Assembly: GCA_002344065.1 (NCBI GenBank)
Contig: DDTK01000014.1
Coordinates: 310,001 to 374,000, forward strand
Origin: Flammeovirgaceae bacterium UBA2366
GTDB lineage: Bacteria > Bacteroidota > Bacteroidia > Cytophagales > Cyclobacteriaceae
Length of the DNA stretch: 64,000 bases
Direction: 5' to 3'
Every line of letters begins with the position of its first letter. The first letter of the stretch is position 1. This document shows, one piece after another, positions 16,899 through 25,551 of this stretch. Both the position numbers and the translations under genes were made by a program. The notes under the pieces were generated by a model. That model searched no databases and was not told where the DNA came from. It saw nothing but the letters and a program-made list of their open reading frames with translations.

Positions 16899-16925
16899 GT
16901 CACCCTGAGCCTGTCGAAGGGTGAC
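16899..16925. repeat. Palindromic repeat between copA and the VOC gene, possible terminator
   Basis: Arms GTCACCCT (16899-16906) and AGGGTGAC (16918-16925) around the core GAGCCTGTCGA, followed by TTTACT. The convergent stops of copA (16890) and the VOC gene (16927) flank it closely, so it may end both transcripts. It shares its core with the copy inside hsdM. Confidence 0.8.
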
Positions 16926-16926
16926 T

Positions 16927-17307
16927 TTACTCCTTCAAACGCCAGGGAGGATTTAATCGGTTATCACCTGCATAGTACAAAATCAATTGATTGCCATCCG
17001 GATCTTTCAACCGGGCCTCCCGCCATAGCCAGCTTTTATCGCTCGGTAACTCTTCGAACTCAATTCCTTTATTGATCAACTCATCAACATATGCATCAAG
17101 GTCTTCACACTCAAAATAAATATGCACCCCATCGCCAACAGGCAGTTGCTCAACTAAATGCAGGGAAAATGTTGCGTTGCCATCCGCACATTGAAATCGT
17201 GCATAATCAGGAAGCGCCTCCACGATAAGCGTTAAACCCAATGTACGGTAAAATGAAATTGCCTTTGGAAGACCCTGAGACGGGACCGTAACCTGGTTTA
17301 AGTTCAT
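16927..17307 (-). CDS. VOC (glyoxalase/bleomycin-resistance) family protein
   Basis: 126 residues, the normal one-unit VOC length, with LPKAISFYRTLGLTLIVEA at the start and DPDGNQLILYYAG near the end. The glutamate in DGVHIYFECEDLD fits a metal ligand of the second strand set. The family covers lyases, dioxygenases and drug-binding proteins; the substrate is unknown. Its ATG overlaps the stop of the GNAT gene (ATGA), so both are probably coupled. Confidence 0.8.
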   Translation of the reverse strand: MNLNQVTVPSQGLPKAISFYRTLGLTLIVEALPDYARFQCADGNATFSLHLVEQLPVGDGVHIYFECEDLDAYVDELINKGIEFEELPSDKSWLWREARLKDPDGNQLILYYAGDNRLNPPWRLKE

Positions 17308-17789
17308 GTCGGATGCGTCAGGCTTTGTGACAGAACGATCATATGCCGGGCTTGCATGCCCTCTTCAAAAATGGGCTCAGCATAGTGTTGAATAAAAAAA
17401 TCATGCTTTACTCCGGTAATTTTAAAACCCAGCTTCTGATACAAAGACAATTGCCGGAGACTTGAATTTGCCGTTCCGATGAACACTGTCTTGTATTTCT
17501 TGATGGTTGCGTGCTTAACAGCCTCGTTAATCAAATTACTTCCAATACCCTGCCCCTGGCATTCAGGCTTAACGGCAAGATTTTTAATTTCAACCGTATC
17601 GTTGGTTAATGGATACAATACCAGAACACCAAGGGTTTCGCCTGCCTCAATAGCCACAAACACTTCCGACTTTTCTAAATATTCATCCACCATTCTTCGT
17701 GAAGGATCAGCCAGCAACAACAGGTCATAGGGCACGCTATCCTGTTGATTAATTTTTTTGATGACGATGCTATGACGCTTCTTCTTCAT
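17304..17789 (-). CDS. GNAT family N-acetyltransferase
   Basis: 161 residues. The acetyl-CoA loop is LAVKPECQGQGIGSNLINEAV (about 70-90), with Q-x-x-G-x-G seen as QGQGIG. Acceptor unknown. It is followed by the VOC gene in a two-gene unit. Confidence 0.88.
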   Translation of the reverse strand: MKKKRHSIVIKKINQQDSVPYDLLLLADPSRRMVDEYLEKSEVFVAIEAGETLGVLVLYPLTNDTVEIKNLAVKPECQGQGIGSNLINEAVKHATIKKYKTVFIGTANSSLRQLSLYQKLGFKITGVKHDFFIQHYAEPIFEEGMQARHMIVLSQSLTHPT

Positions 17790-17821
17790 TAATTGAATAG
17801 TGTCTGGTAACTATAAACCGG

Positions 17822-18367
17822 CTATCCGCTGGTGTAACAATACTTTTGCTCCAACGTAAGCGCTGCATTTTTGTTTAACCATGCCACCAGCCGGAACACC
17901 GGCATCATCAATCGAAGCAGGCCTGGTAATTGGGTTCCTCCCATGGCTGCCAGTATGGACAGGTGTGAAAATTTGTTTGGTATACCCTCCTTGTTCATCT
18001 CTCCATCCTCGGCCAAACCGTATGCAATGGCCAACGATTTTTCAAAACCCGTGTGGCCCGGAGTAAGCGTTACCGCGAATTTTACCGGCCTATCTGTTTT
18101 GTTTTTAAAGCAATGAAACCGGTGTGGCTGTACCGTATAGGCATCACCCGAATGTAGTGTTGACTCTGTCTTATCTACGGTAAGGGATAGTTCTCCCTCC
18201 AGCACACGGAATGATTCTGAAAACAGATCGTGTGCATGAACCAGGTTTCCCCCGCCCGGCACCAGTTCAATCTCCAGCAGGGAATACGCACCATTGGTTT
18301 CTTCTGCACTTTTAATAAGCGTGGCTTTGTCGCCAATCAGTGGATTAATAAAAACTCGTCTTCGCAT
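17822..18367 (-). CDS. Cupin-domain protein
   Basis: 181 residues. The cupin core spans about 30-105, with HAHDLFSESFRVLEGELSL giving His and Glu ligands and YTVQPHRFHCFKN the second motif. The C-terminal 60 residues are hydrophobic (LLRLMMPVFRLVAWL) and may lie on the membrane. Possibly a small-molecule binding or dioxygenase-like protein; no firm function. It is 21 bases downstream of the membrane-protein gene at 18389 and shares its strand. Confidence 0.7.
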   Translation of the reverse strand: MRRRVFINPLIGDKATLIKSAEETNGAYSLLEIELVPGGGNLVHAHDLFSESFRVLEGELSLTVDKTESTLHSGDAYTVQPHRFHCFKNKTDRPVKFAVTLTPGHTGFEKSLAIAYGLAEDGEMNKEGIPNKFSHLSILAAMGGTQLPGLLRLMMPVFRLVAWLNKNAALTLEQKYCYTSG

Positions 18368-18388
18368 ACGTATAATTTTAGTTTGATG

Positions 18389-19075
18389 TTAAAGTTTGTT
18401 CTTCAAAATATTCACACCCAGCCAGGCCGGCCACACCACGCCTAACAACAGGTACACATTCAAGCCGATCTCAGCCAGCATGGAAATTTGAAACAGTTCT
18501 CCTATTCCATCCATCAGACAAGCCATGCCTAAAGCAAGTGTTGCGATTTTCAGCGGCCGGTTGCGGATGGCAAAATATCCCACTCCCATCCACCACACTC
18601 CGCCAAGCAAAACTTCCAGGTAGTTCCAAAAACCTTTCACCACCACGTTAGTGATCAGCAAAAAATCTGCTTTTAGAATTTCTTTCACGGCAGGCTCAGC
18701 AAGTCTATGCTGCGTAATCAGGTCGGGCCAAACTACGGCAAGCACCGAAGCGCCTATGGCCCCCACCAACACATAGCCATAACCCATAGAGGTAAGCATA
18801 GAAGCCCACGCTGTTGTTTGTGCAAGTTGCCGGTGCAAAAAAAATATGACGGGTAACAGCAACAGATAATAGCCAAACATATCCAAAATCATAAACCACC
18901 TGAGGTGATTGACATTTACCGAAGGCATGTTGAGAATTTTGGCAGGGTTGGCAAACGCTTCATCATCAAATTCCGTGGCAACAAAGCCGAGGAGCAAACA
19001 CGCCAGGGCCAGCAGGCCGGCAATGATGGTTATCATCGCTATGGCCTGTTTTTCTTTTTCATTAAAAGGTATCAT
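18389..19075 (-). CDS. Multi-pass membrane protein of unknown function (DUF4386-like)
   Basis: 228 residues with about six hydrophobic segments (16-36, 60-80, 90-115, 155-175, 185-205, 210-225). The overall plan and the long second loop recall DUF4386-type integral membrane proteins, but I am not sure of the family. It lies between a cytochrome c gene and a cupin gene on the same strand, with gaps of 21-32 bases, so these could be one transcript. Confidence 0.6.
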   Translation of the reverse strand: MIPFNEKEKQAIAMITIIAGLLALACLLLGFVATEFDDEAFANPAKILNMPSVNVNHLRWFMILDMFGYYLLLLPVIFFLHRQLAQTTAWASMLTSMGYGYVLVGAIGASVLAVVWPDLITQHRLAEPAVKEILKADFLLITNVVVKGFWNYLEVLLGGVWWMGVGYFAIRNRPLKIATLALGMACLMDGIGELFQISMLAEIGLNVYLLLGVVWPAWLGVNILKNKL

Positions 19076-19107
19076 ATGAGTGTTGGTATAAAATTCATGA
19101 TCGAGCG

Positions 19108-19977
19108 CTACAGGCTTTTCAGGTACAGGTACAGGGCTTTGAGTTCCACATCCGTATAGTGCTGGGTAATCGTCCAGGGCATTTCTTCTTGCTTAAGCAT
19201 TTTACCTTCCGGTGTTTTTCCCGTACGAAGCGTGCGGATGAATTCGGCTTCCGTCCATGTGCCTACGTTTCCACTTGCTGAAATGTCAGCTACAGGAGGA
19301 AAGCCCGGGGCAACGGGTGACCCACCTTTCATTGTCTTCCGATGACAACCTTCGCACGCCACGGACAGGTATTGGCCAAACTCAACGGTTACTTCCTGCT
19401 CAACAAACTTTGTCAACTGCCTGCTGTGATCCACTTTCTCGGCCGGTATCATGGGTATGGCATCCAGACTGGTTAGCAGATAACCCAAAAAGCCGATGCT
19501 GGATTTGGGTAGCTCACGATCAACCGGTTCCAATTGTTTTCCATAGGCAATCAAGGCATTCAAATCCTTCTCCGTAAGCATGGAGAATTCATTTGATGGC
19601 ATAATCAACAGAGGTGTTCGCTTCTTGCTGAGGCCATGTTTTAAAGCCACCAGCCAGTCGTGAGTACTGTAATTTTCCAAACCGCCTTTACCGTTTGTGA
19701 GATTGGGCGTTACGATCAGCCCAAGCATAGGATCATTCAGCCATAGTTTTCCACCCAGGTCTTCGCCATGACAATCGCGGCAACCTTTTACGGTCATTAG
19801 CCTGCTGCCTTCGGCCAGAATTGCCGAGTCGGTTTGGAGCACAAAGGGGGGCGTGTCAATATTATATACGTGTGCAAGCCTTGATTGGGTTGAGAAGTAG
19901 GCGTACAGGTAAAATATGAATCCCGATAACAAAATCATCAGGAATCCATACACGAACCATTTCAAGATTTTTTTCAT
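19108..19977 (-). CDS. Membrane-anchored dihaem c-type cytochrome
   Basis: 289 residues. One N-terminal membrane anchor (about 9-28), then two haem-binding motifs, CRDCH (66-70) and CEGCH (208-212). Met126 in LLIMPSNEF is a possible axial ligand of the first haem. The layout fits small electron-transfer cytochromes of alcohol or sulfite dehydrogenase type, acting on the periplasmic side. No dehydrogenase is adjacent. It diverges from the AraC-type gene with a 100-base spacer. Confidence 0.85.
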   Translation of the reverse strand: MKKILKWFVYGFLMILLSGFIFYLYAYFSTQSRLAHVYNIDTPPFVLQTDSAILAEGSRLMTVKGCRDCHGEDLGGKLWLNDPMLGLIVTPNLTNGKGGLENYSTHDWLVALKHGLSKKRTPLLIMPSNEFSMLTEKDLNALIAYGKQLEPVDRELPKSSIGFLGYLLTSLDAIPMIPAEKVDHSRQLTKFVEQEVTVEFGQYLSVACEGCHRKTMKGGSPVAPGFPPVADISASGNVGTWTEAEFIRTLRTGKTPEGKMLKQEEMPWTITQHYTDVELKALYLYLKSL

Positions 19978-20075
19978 GCTCGTTTCCGGTTTGTTTATTA
20001 TCCTTTTTTGTTCAAAAACGAATTGAAGCAGCTAGCCGAAAAGTTATTTTGCGACAAAAAGCGGTTACTTTGTAC

Positions 20076-21056
20076 ATGCATGCTCAAATGTCCATCATCC
20101 GGGATATAATCTATGCTGCCGTTGCGCATGGAGCAGATTTTTACGGCTTGTGTGAGGCTCTTGACATTGACCCGGAAGATCTGAACGATTCAGAGAAATT
20201 GGTTCCGTTTGAACCTGCAGCCCGCGTTTGGGATGTTGCCCTTGAGCAGACCAAAGATCCGTTGCTGGGTTTGCATATCGGCAGAGAAATTAGTGCTACC
20301 ATATTGGGCATGACGGGCTACCTGATGGAGAACAGCCGCACCCTTCAGGAGGCACTCATTATGTTTTGCAAGTTCAATAATCTGTACTCCACCATGCTTG
20401 AGTATAGTGTGACGAATGAGGAAAACCGAACCCGTATACAGTATCAGCCTCACACGATGTGGGAAAAAAAATTTCCCGAGAGCGCACGTCAGTCCGTGGA
20501 AATTTCAATGGCAGGCTTGCTCAGGTTGTTTTACCTGATGGCCGATAGAAAAATAATTCCCGTAAAGGCCGAATTGATGTATACCAAACGTTATGTAAGA
20601 GAATATGAAAGTATTCTGGGATGCCCCATCGAGTTCGGTGCAGAAAGAAATGCCTTGATCTTCAATTCACAGGAGTTATTATCACCGATTAACCGGCATG
20701 ATGTTTCGTTGTTTTCCTTCTTTAATAATGCCTTGCAACAAAAACTGGCTGAACGATCTGCACAAAAGGGACTAACAGAAACTATCCACGATCTGATACT
20801 AACCAAATTTAAAGGACGTGTACCGCCCATCGAGATTGTTGCCTCAGCGCTCTGCCTTACGCCCCGGTCGCTTCAGCGAAAGCTTAAAGAGGAGAACACA
20901 ACGTTTCGAAACCTCGGTAACGAAATCAAAAAAGAACTCACCACCCGTTTGATGGGCAACACCCCGGTAAAAGTGAAAGACCTTGCCGGTTTGCTGGGTT
21001 ATTCCGATTCGAGTGCGTTCAGAAAAGCCTTTAAAAAATGGAATCAGAGATCATAA
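20076..21056 (+). CDS. AraC-family transcriptional regulator with arabinose-binding-like N-terminal domain
   Basis: About 326 residues from the ATG at 20076; another ATG at 20088 is equally possible. The N-terminal part (MSIIRDIIYAAVAHGADF and LGLHIGREI) fits the AraC_binding_2/OruR-type domain. The C-terminal AraC HTH includes LCLTPRSLQRKLKEE and LAGLLGYSDSSAFRKAFKKW. It probably activates genes in response to a small molecule or fatty acid. The divergent cytochrome gene is a possible target. Confidence 0.85.
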   Translation: MHAQMSIIRDIIYAAVAHGADFYGLCEALDIDPEDLNDSEKLVPFEPAARVWDVALEQTKDPLLGLHIGREISATILGMTGYLMENSRTLQEALIMFCKFNNLYSTMLEYSVTNEENRTRIQYQPHTMWEKKFPESARQSVEISMAGLLRLFYLMADRKIIPVKAELMYTKRYVREYESILGCPIEFGAERNALIFNSQELLSPINRHDVSLFSFFNNALQQKLAERSAQKGLTETIHDLILTKFKGRVPPIEIVASALCLTPRSLQRKLKEENTTFRNLGNEIKKELTTRLMGNTPVKVKDLAGLLGYSDSSAFRKAFKKWNQRS

Positions 21057-21069
21057 ACACATTTTCAAG

Positions 21070-21651
21070 ATGACTGATTTGAAAAACTTAAAGCAAGCCT
21101 TTGACCATCTGGGACCGCTCACGCCAGCGGCCTCTGCCGACCTCTTCAGCATCTGGTCTGAACATCGCGTAAAGCGAAAAGAAATTATTACCGCTGCGGG
21201 TGATGTGGAAAAATACCTGTACTTCGTTACGGATGGCGTGCAGCGCATCGTGTACCAGGATGATCAAAATCGCGAATCGACTTTGGTCTTTTCCTATGCT
21301 CCATCCTTTGGCGGTGTGATCGATTCCTTCTTTTTACAAAAACCCTCTGTCTATTATTTTGAATCGCTTACCCCCTCTGCCTTTCTACGTGTGCCCTTTG
21401 AAGCTGTGAATCAATGCGTACAAAAACATCATTGTGTTTCAGAAGCATTGCGGTTAGGGGTAATACAAGCCTTTTCCGGCTTGCTGGAACGCATGGCCGA
21501 ACTGCAATGCTTTACCTCCGAAGAAAAATTCAAACAACTGTTAAAACGCAGTCCGCATATTTTAACATTGGTGCCGCATAAATACCTGGCCAACTACCTG
21601 GGCATTGATGCTACCAACTTCAGCAAACTCATCAACTCGGTGCGCATCTGA
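21070..21651 (+). CDS. Crp/Fnr-family transcriptional regulator
   Basis: 193 residues from the ATG at 21070. A cyclic-nucleotide-binding-like beta roll (about 15-115, with GDVEKYLYFVTDGVQRIVY) is followed by a helical linker and a HTH (VPHKYLANYLGIDATNFSKLI). The PxxxxA phosphate-binding cassette of true CRP is not evident, so cAMP binding is doubtful, as in many Bacteroidota members. It starts 13 bases after the AraC-type gene. Confidence 0.85.
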   Translation: MTDLKNLKQAFDHLGPLTPAASADLFSIWSEHRVKRKEIITAAGDVEKYLYFVTDGVQRIVYQDDQNRESTLVFSYAPSFGGVIDSFFLQKPSVYYFESLTPSAFLRVPFEAVNQCVQKHHCVSEALRLGVIQAFSGLLERMAELQCFTSEEKFKQLLKRSPHILTLVPHKYLANYLGIDATNFSKLINSVRI

Positions 21652-21725
21652 AAATCTTGGCAAATACCAAGAATCAATTTTCGGTCAACCTCCACTTTTG
21701 TTGCATCAAACAAAACAACATCATT

Positions 21726-22133
21726 ATGACAACAAAAGTAATTTTCCTCACGGCCAGCAAGGGGTTTATCCTGTTTTCGGCCTTCAGTTTAGGGTATGTG
21801 GCTTTGATGGCCATCGTTAATCCGCAATCCGTCATGGACCTGGTGGGTGTGAAACTTCCCAGCACCGATGCCATCAGCTCCATACGGGGCGTGTATGGGG
21901 GTGTTGGCATCACCGTGGTTTTGCTGCTTGTTTACCTTGCCTTTACCGAAACCTTAAAAGGCCTGAGCTTTTTAGCTGTATTTTGGGGATCGTATGCGCT
22001 TTCGCGGATCATCACCTGGTTTTCGGATGGCGCACTGGGCGAATTCGGCACCAACTGGCTCGTGATTGAAAGTTTTATGTGCGTAGTGGGGATCGTGCTG
22101 TTGGCCTTCGGTAAAAAAATAAAAGGAAAGTAA
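21726..22133 (+). CDS. DUF4345-like small membrane protein
   Basis: 135 residues with four hydrophobic segments (8-30, 50-70, 78-95, 108-128). The family name is from general resemblance (PQSVMDLVGVKLPSTDAISSIR then GVYGGVG). The start at 21726 is the first ATG and gives a normal N-terminus. It lies between a Crp-like regulator and a DinB-like gene on the same strand with a two-base gap to the latter, so a small operon is likely. Confidence 0.65.
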   Translation: MTTKVIFLTASKGFILFSAFSLGYVALMAIVNPQSVMDLVGVKLPSTDAISSIRGVYGGVGITVVLLLVYLAFTETLKGLSFLAVFWGSYALSRIITWFSDGALGEFGTNWLVIESFMCVVGIVLLAFGKKIKGK

Positions 22134-22135
22134 AC

Positions 22136-22693
22136 ATGACGCATCAGGAGTATCTTTTTATGCTGGAACAGCAGGTAGAAAAACAGTTGAAAGAAGTGAT
22201 TGCGGTCTTCCAGAACCTTCCGGAAGACCGGCTTCTTCAACCGGCTGCAAACGGGGGCTGGAGCATGGCCGAATGTTTGGAACACCTGAATACCTATGCC
22301 GATTTTTATTTGCCGCGCCTGCAAAAGGCGTTGATCAACGCACCCGCGCTTCAACAACCCGATCGGTTTAAGCATAGCCTGTTAGGCCGGTACTTCATTG
22401 CCATGATGAATCCGGACAAGTCCACAAAAAAGTACAAGGCCATGAAAAGGTATCGGCCGGTAACGTTAACAGATCCGCATGCTGTAGTTTCCCGGTTTAT
22501 TCAACACCTGGAAGAATTGTTGAAAATTGTTATGCAAGCCGAGCAAAAAAACCTGATGAAGGTGAACGTAACCACCACCCTATCGCCCCTGATTAAAATT
22601 CCGGCTGGCGATGCGATTCAGTTTGTGCTCACACACAACCGCAGGCACCTGCTTCAAGCCGGTAGAAACCTGGAAAATGAAACCCATGCATAA
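22136..22693 (+). CDS. DinB-like (DinB_2) protein
   Basis: 185 residues. The helix-bundle pattern WSMAECLEHLNTYADFYLPRL and the closing HNRRHLLQAGR give the expected histidines (His in CLEHL and HNRRH). Probably a metal-binding hydrolase or transferase of unknown substrate. It follows the DUF4345-like gene after two bases. Probably the last gene of the run started by the AraC-type regulator. Confidence 0.75.
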   Translation: MTHQEYLFMLEQQVEKQLKEVIAVFQNLPEDRLLQPAANGGWSMAECLEHLNTYADFYLPRLQKALINAPALQQPDRFKHSLLGRYFIAMMNPDKSTKKYKAMKRYRPVTLTDPHAVVSRFIQHLEELLKIVMQAEQKNLMKVNVTTTLSPLIKIPAGDAIQFVLTHNRRHLLQAGRNLENETHA

Positions 22694-22816
22694 CCATCAA
22701 ACCACCGGTTGTAGCCATTCATAATAATCCACCAAAATTTTTGATGTACTAAAAAACCCGCAATGCATCGGGCACGTAAGGAGAGGTGAAAATATTCCGT
22801 GCTTTTTTATGATGCA

Positions 22817-22844
22817 GGCAACCCTTTTTGTGTAGTCCCTGTCT
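22817..22844 (+). promoter_or_regulatory. Putative ECF sigma promoter before lipoprotein gene 22869
   Basis: CAGGCAAC (-35 part, GGCAAC at 22817-22822) and CCTGTCT (22838-22844) occur with exactly the same 21-base offset before the second lipoprotein gene (25497-25524). The sigma factor gene at 23542 lies between, so both are likely read by it. The shared sequence is seen; sigma use is inferred. Confidence 0.6.
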
Positions 22845-22868
22845 TACCCGCAGCTAATAAGAAAAATC

Positions 22869-23531
22869 ATGAAAACAGCACGCTTTTTCACTTTCCTGGT
22901 CCTGCTCACGGTGGGCCTGAGTGCCTGCGATGAGGGTATTGAAGACAAGATTCCGGTAGAATTTTTTATGATCCAGCTCAACCCGGATGATATTTTCCTC
23001 TATCCTGGAAGTGAATACGGTGTACGGCTTGATCCGCTCGTAAACGACAGCATTAAAGTGGAAGTAACCATTTCGTACAGCACTCCTTCTTTTGGCACCC
23101 TTACCTTCATCCAGAACGAAGGCTGGTTTTACAAACCAAACGATGGGTTTATCGGCATCGACAACATTATTTATACCGTATGTTATAAAGCGGAGTGCTA
23201 CTCTGCCTCCATTACCTTACACGTTGAGGAACCGCTTGATTTAGCTAACTGTACTACAGTGGTTAATCATGAAGCCGTAACTACTGCGCGCAATCAACCC
23301 ATCGGCATACCCATCTTTCATAATGATGTGGCTTGTCCGTACCAGGGCAGTTCTCAATTTGCGCCTGAAAAAGGAACGTTTACCACGTATACGTATTCCG
23401 GCAGTTTTAAAAACATTGTTTATGTGTACTACCCTCCTAAAAATTTCATTGGTACCGATCAGTTTAAATACCGGTTGTTTACCAGCGATGGATACATAGA
23501 GGGAATTTGTACCATCACCATAACCGAATAG
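22869..23531 (+). CDS. Surface or periplasmic lipoprotein with two Ig/cadherin-like repeats
   Basis: 220 residues. Signal peptide with lipobox LSAC (Cys20). Two repeats of about 90 residues follow, each ending in a strand set such as NDGFIGIDNIIYTVCYK and PKNFIGTDQFKYRLFTS, resembling Big_9-type bacterial Ig domains. Four or more cysteines could form disulfides. It is the first gene of the ECF module, 10 bases before the sigma gene, and starts behind the ECF-like promoter. Confidence 0.8.
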   Translation: MKTARFFTFLVLLTVGLSACDEGIEDKIPVEFFMIQLNPDDIFLYPGSEYGVRLDPLVNDSIKVEVTISYSTPSFGTLTFIQNEGWFYKPNDGFIGIDNIIYTVCYKAECYSASITLHVEEPLDLANCTTVVNHEAVTTARNQPIGIPIFHNDVACPYQGSSQFAPEKGTFTTYTYSGSFKNIVYVYYPPKNFIGTDQFKYRLFTSDGYIEGICTITITE

Positions 23532-23541
23532 GCACAACCGC

Positions 23542-24078
23542 ATGACGGAATCGGAAATCATTCAGGGATGTTTGGCGAATAAAGCTTCTGCACAGGAGAA
23601 GCTCTATGCGCTCTTTTCCCGCAGGATGATGGCCGTTTGTTTGCGGTATACCAAATCCCGTGCGGAAGCGGAAGATGTTTTTCACGAAGCCTTTGTTAAG
23701 GTTTTCAAATACATGCACACCTGGCAAGGCGGATCGTTTGAAGGCTGGATGCGGAGAATTTTTGTAAACACCGCCATCAACCACTATCACCAAACTCGTA
23801 AATTTTTCGACCATGTGGATGCTTCTTATGCGGAAACGATGGTCGCGTCATCGGATAACATCATGGCTACCCTATCGAACCAGGAACTGTTGGAGTTGAT
23901 TAACGCCATGCCGGAAGGGTACAAGGTGGTGTTTAACCTGCACGTGGTGGAAGGCTACAACCACAACGAAATTGCGGACATGTTGGGTATTGCGGAAGGA
24001 AGCTCAAAATCACAGCTTTCGAAAGCAAAAGCTCATTTAAAGAAACTCATTGAAGGCAGATTAATTTCAGCAGCATGA
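23542..24078 (+). CDS. ECF-type RNA polymerase sigma factor
   Basis: 178 residues. Region 2 is seen in LRYTKSRAEAEDVFHEAFVK and GWMRRIFVNTAINHYH, region 4 in MPEGYKVVFNLHVVEGYNHN followed by EIADMLGIAEGSSKSQLSKA. It directs RNA polymerase to ECF promoters, here probably those at 22817 and 25497. Its last bases overlap the next gene by four (ATGA), which encodes a likely membrane partner. Confidence 0.92.
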   Translation: MTESEIIQGCLANKASAQEKLYALFSRRMMAVCLRYTKSRAEAEDVFHEAFVKVFKYMHTWQGGSFEGWMRRIFVNTAINHYHQTRKFFDHVDASYAETMVASSDNIMATLSNQELLELINAMPEGYKVVFNLHVVEGYNHNEIADMLGIAEGSSKSQLSKAKAHLKKLIEGRLISAA

Positions 24079-25403
24079 AGGAAAACGATTTTGATGACAT
24101 CGGAAAACGCCTGTACAATCAGGAAGCCGAGCCACCACAAGATGGCTTTTCGAAAATCCGGGCCACGCTGGTAACGCCTGCCAGCCCCATCAAAACCATT
24201 CTAGTCAAAAACTGGTGGAAGCCGTTCGTTGTGCTGATTCCGGTAATCGTATACCTAACGGTTGGTGATACCGAATTCAACCAAACCATTGCATCAACTT
24301 CTGTAACGGATGCGGTTAAAACTGAATCATCCAACCAAAAAGAAACCGAAGGAACAGCGTTTACAAAAACCACAAATGCTCAAGTAAAAGAAATCAGCAA
24401 TGTGCCGGAACAACCGAAACAGGTAAGTCCGAATAACAAGCAGGCTACACTATCCAGTAAACAATCAGAAATTATTGCTATTGAAAACCCAACCGTTGAA
24501 GAAATCAAAACCGTTATAACTGAAACTTCGCAACCCGTAGTTCAAACAGCGGTAAATCCTGATACTGTATCAATATCCGGCACTACTCCTATCGCTGCAG
24601 AACCACCAATTGAAAATACCTTACAAGACTCCTTAATCGTTGACGAATCAGCAGAAGCTGATTCCTTAGTGGAAGCACGCGAAACCGAAGAAACGCCTCG
24701 TGAAAAATCAAAAATGAATTCCGCCAACTGGCGGGTTAATGCCTCTTTTGCACCTCAGTATATTACCAAGAATATCAAACCCATAGCGGATGACGAAGTA
24801 TTTCTGGCTAGTGCAACAAAAAACAGCAACACTGAAAATATTGGCTTCTCCGCAGCACTTGGAATCGGACGATCCGTTACCGCCAAACTATACCTGGATG
24901 CCAACCTTTCATACACACAAATAAAACAGGCCATTAACCTCTCGTACACCACGGGTAAAGTGGATACCATGTTGGCGGTGCAGCAAGCAGACCAAACCAT
25001 TGTACTCAAACCGGTTTATGCCTATACCAACCGCGAAATTGCCAATACGTTTGGCTATGCCGGTTTAAAACTAACCGGAACCTACTATTTCTGGTCGAGC
25101 GAACGGAGCAGGTTTAACTTTTCTGTTGCTGCGGGGGCACATTACCTGGTTTCAGCGCAGGTAAAAGAAAGAATAAATGGCCAATGGGTTGAGTTAAACC
25201 CTGACAACATCGAAAAGTTAAATTATAATGTATCGGTAGGTGCGGGTTATAGCATCCTGTTTAATAAAGGATGGGAACTACAAATTAACCCAACCTTAAC
25301 CTACTTCATGAAAAATGTTAAAAACGAAACCCTGCCCTATTCGTATAATCAGCAATCCGTTGGCTTACAAATCATGGCATTAAAAAAACTCGGCACACCA
25401 TAA
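24075..25403 (+). CDS. Membrane protein with one TM segment and C-terminal outer-membrane-like beta-barrel, sigma partner
   Basis: 442 residues. A cytoplasmic N-terminus of about 47 residues, one membrane helix (about 48-63, WWKPFVVLIPVIVYLTVG), a long Thr/Ser/Gln/Glu-rich linker (65-215), then alternating beta strands (about 220-440) like an outer-membrane barrel. It overlaps the sigma gene, as anti-sigma factors do, so it may hold the sigma factor at the membrane; I see no typical anti-sigma zinc motif. Confidence 0.7.
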   Translation: MKENDFDDIGKRLYNQEAEPPQDGFSKIRATLVTPASPIKTILVKNWWKPFVVLIPVIVYLTVGDTEFNQTIASTSVTDAVKTESSNQKETEGTAFTKTTNAQVKEISNVPEQPKQVSPNNKQATLSSKQSEIIAIENPTVEEIKTVITETSQPVVQTAVNPDTVSISGTTPIAAEPPIENTLQDSLIVDESAEADSLVEARETEETPREKSKMNSANWRVNASFAPQYITKNIKPIADDEVFLASATKNSNTENIGFSAALGIGRSVTAKLYLDANLSYTQIKQAINLSYTTGKVDTMLAVQQADQTIVLKPVYAYTNREIANTFGYAGLKLTGTYYFWSSERSRFNFSVAAGAHYLVSAQVKERINGQWVELNPDNIEKLNYNVSVGAGYSILFNKGWELQINPTLTYFMKNVKNETLPYSYNQQSVGLQIMALKKLGTP

Positions 25404-25425
25404 CCAACCCTCAATGTTTGTGCGT

Positions 25426-25458
25426 GAAAGGCAATCGTTACGGGTTGCCTTTCTTTTT
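25426..25458 (+). terminator. Rho-independent terminator after the sigma operon
   Basis: Perfect stem GAAAGGCAA / TTGCCTTTC with a ten-base loop, followed directly by TTTTT. It closes the 22869-25403 unit, 23 bases after the stop. Confidence 0.9.
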
Positions 25459-25496
25459 ACAATCTTTAAAAATTTCAAAAATATTTTTTTTAGTCA

Positions 25497-25524
25497 GGCA
25501 ACGGTTTCACATGGGTTCCTGTCT
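25497..25524 (+). promoter_or_regulatory. Putative ECF sigma promoter before lipoprotein gene 25552
   Basis: CAGGCAAC with GGCAAC at 25497-25502 and CCTGTCT at 25518-25524, the same two words and spacing as at 22817-22844. It is 28 bases before the start codon. Confidence 0.6.
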
Positions 25525-25551
25525 GACTACAAAACAAATTAAAAGAAACCC

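Noticed and set aside
20049..20075. Upstream TTG start for the AraC-type regulator
   Set aside because: ATG codons at 20076 and 20088 fit the family N-terminus better.
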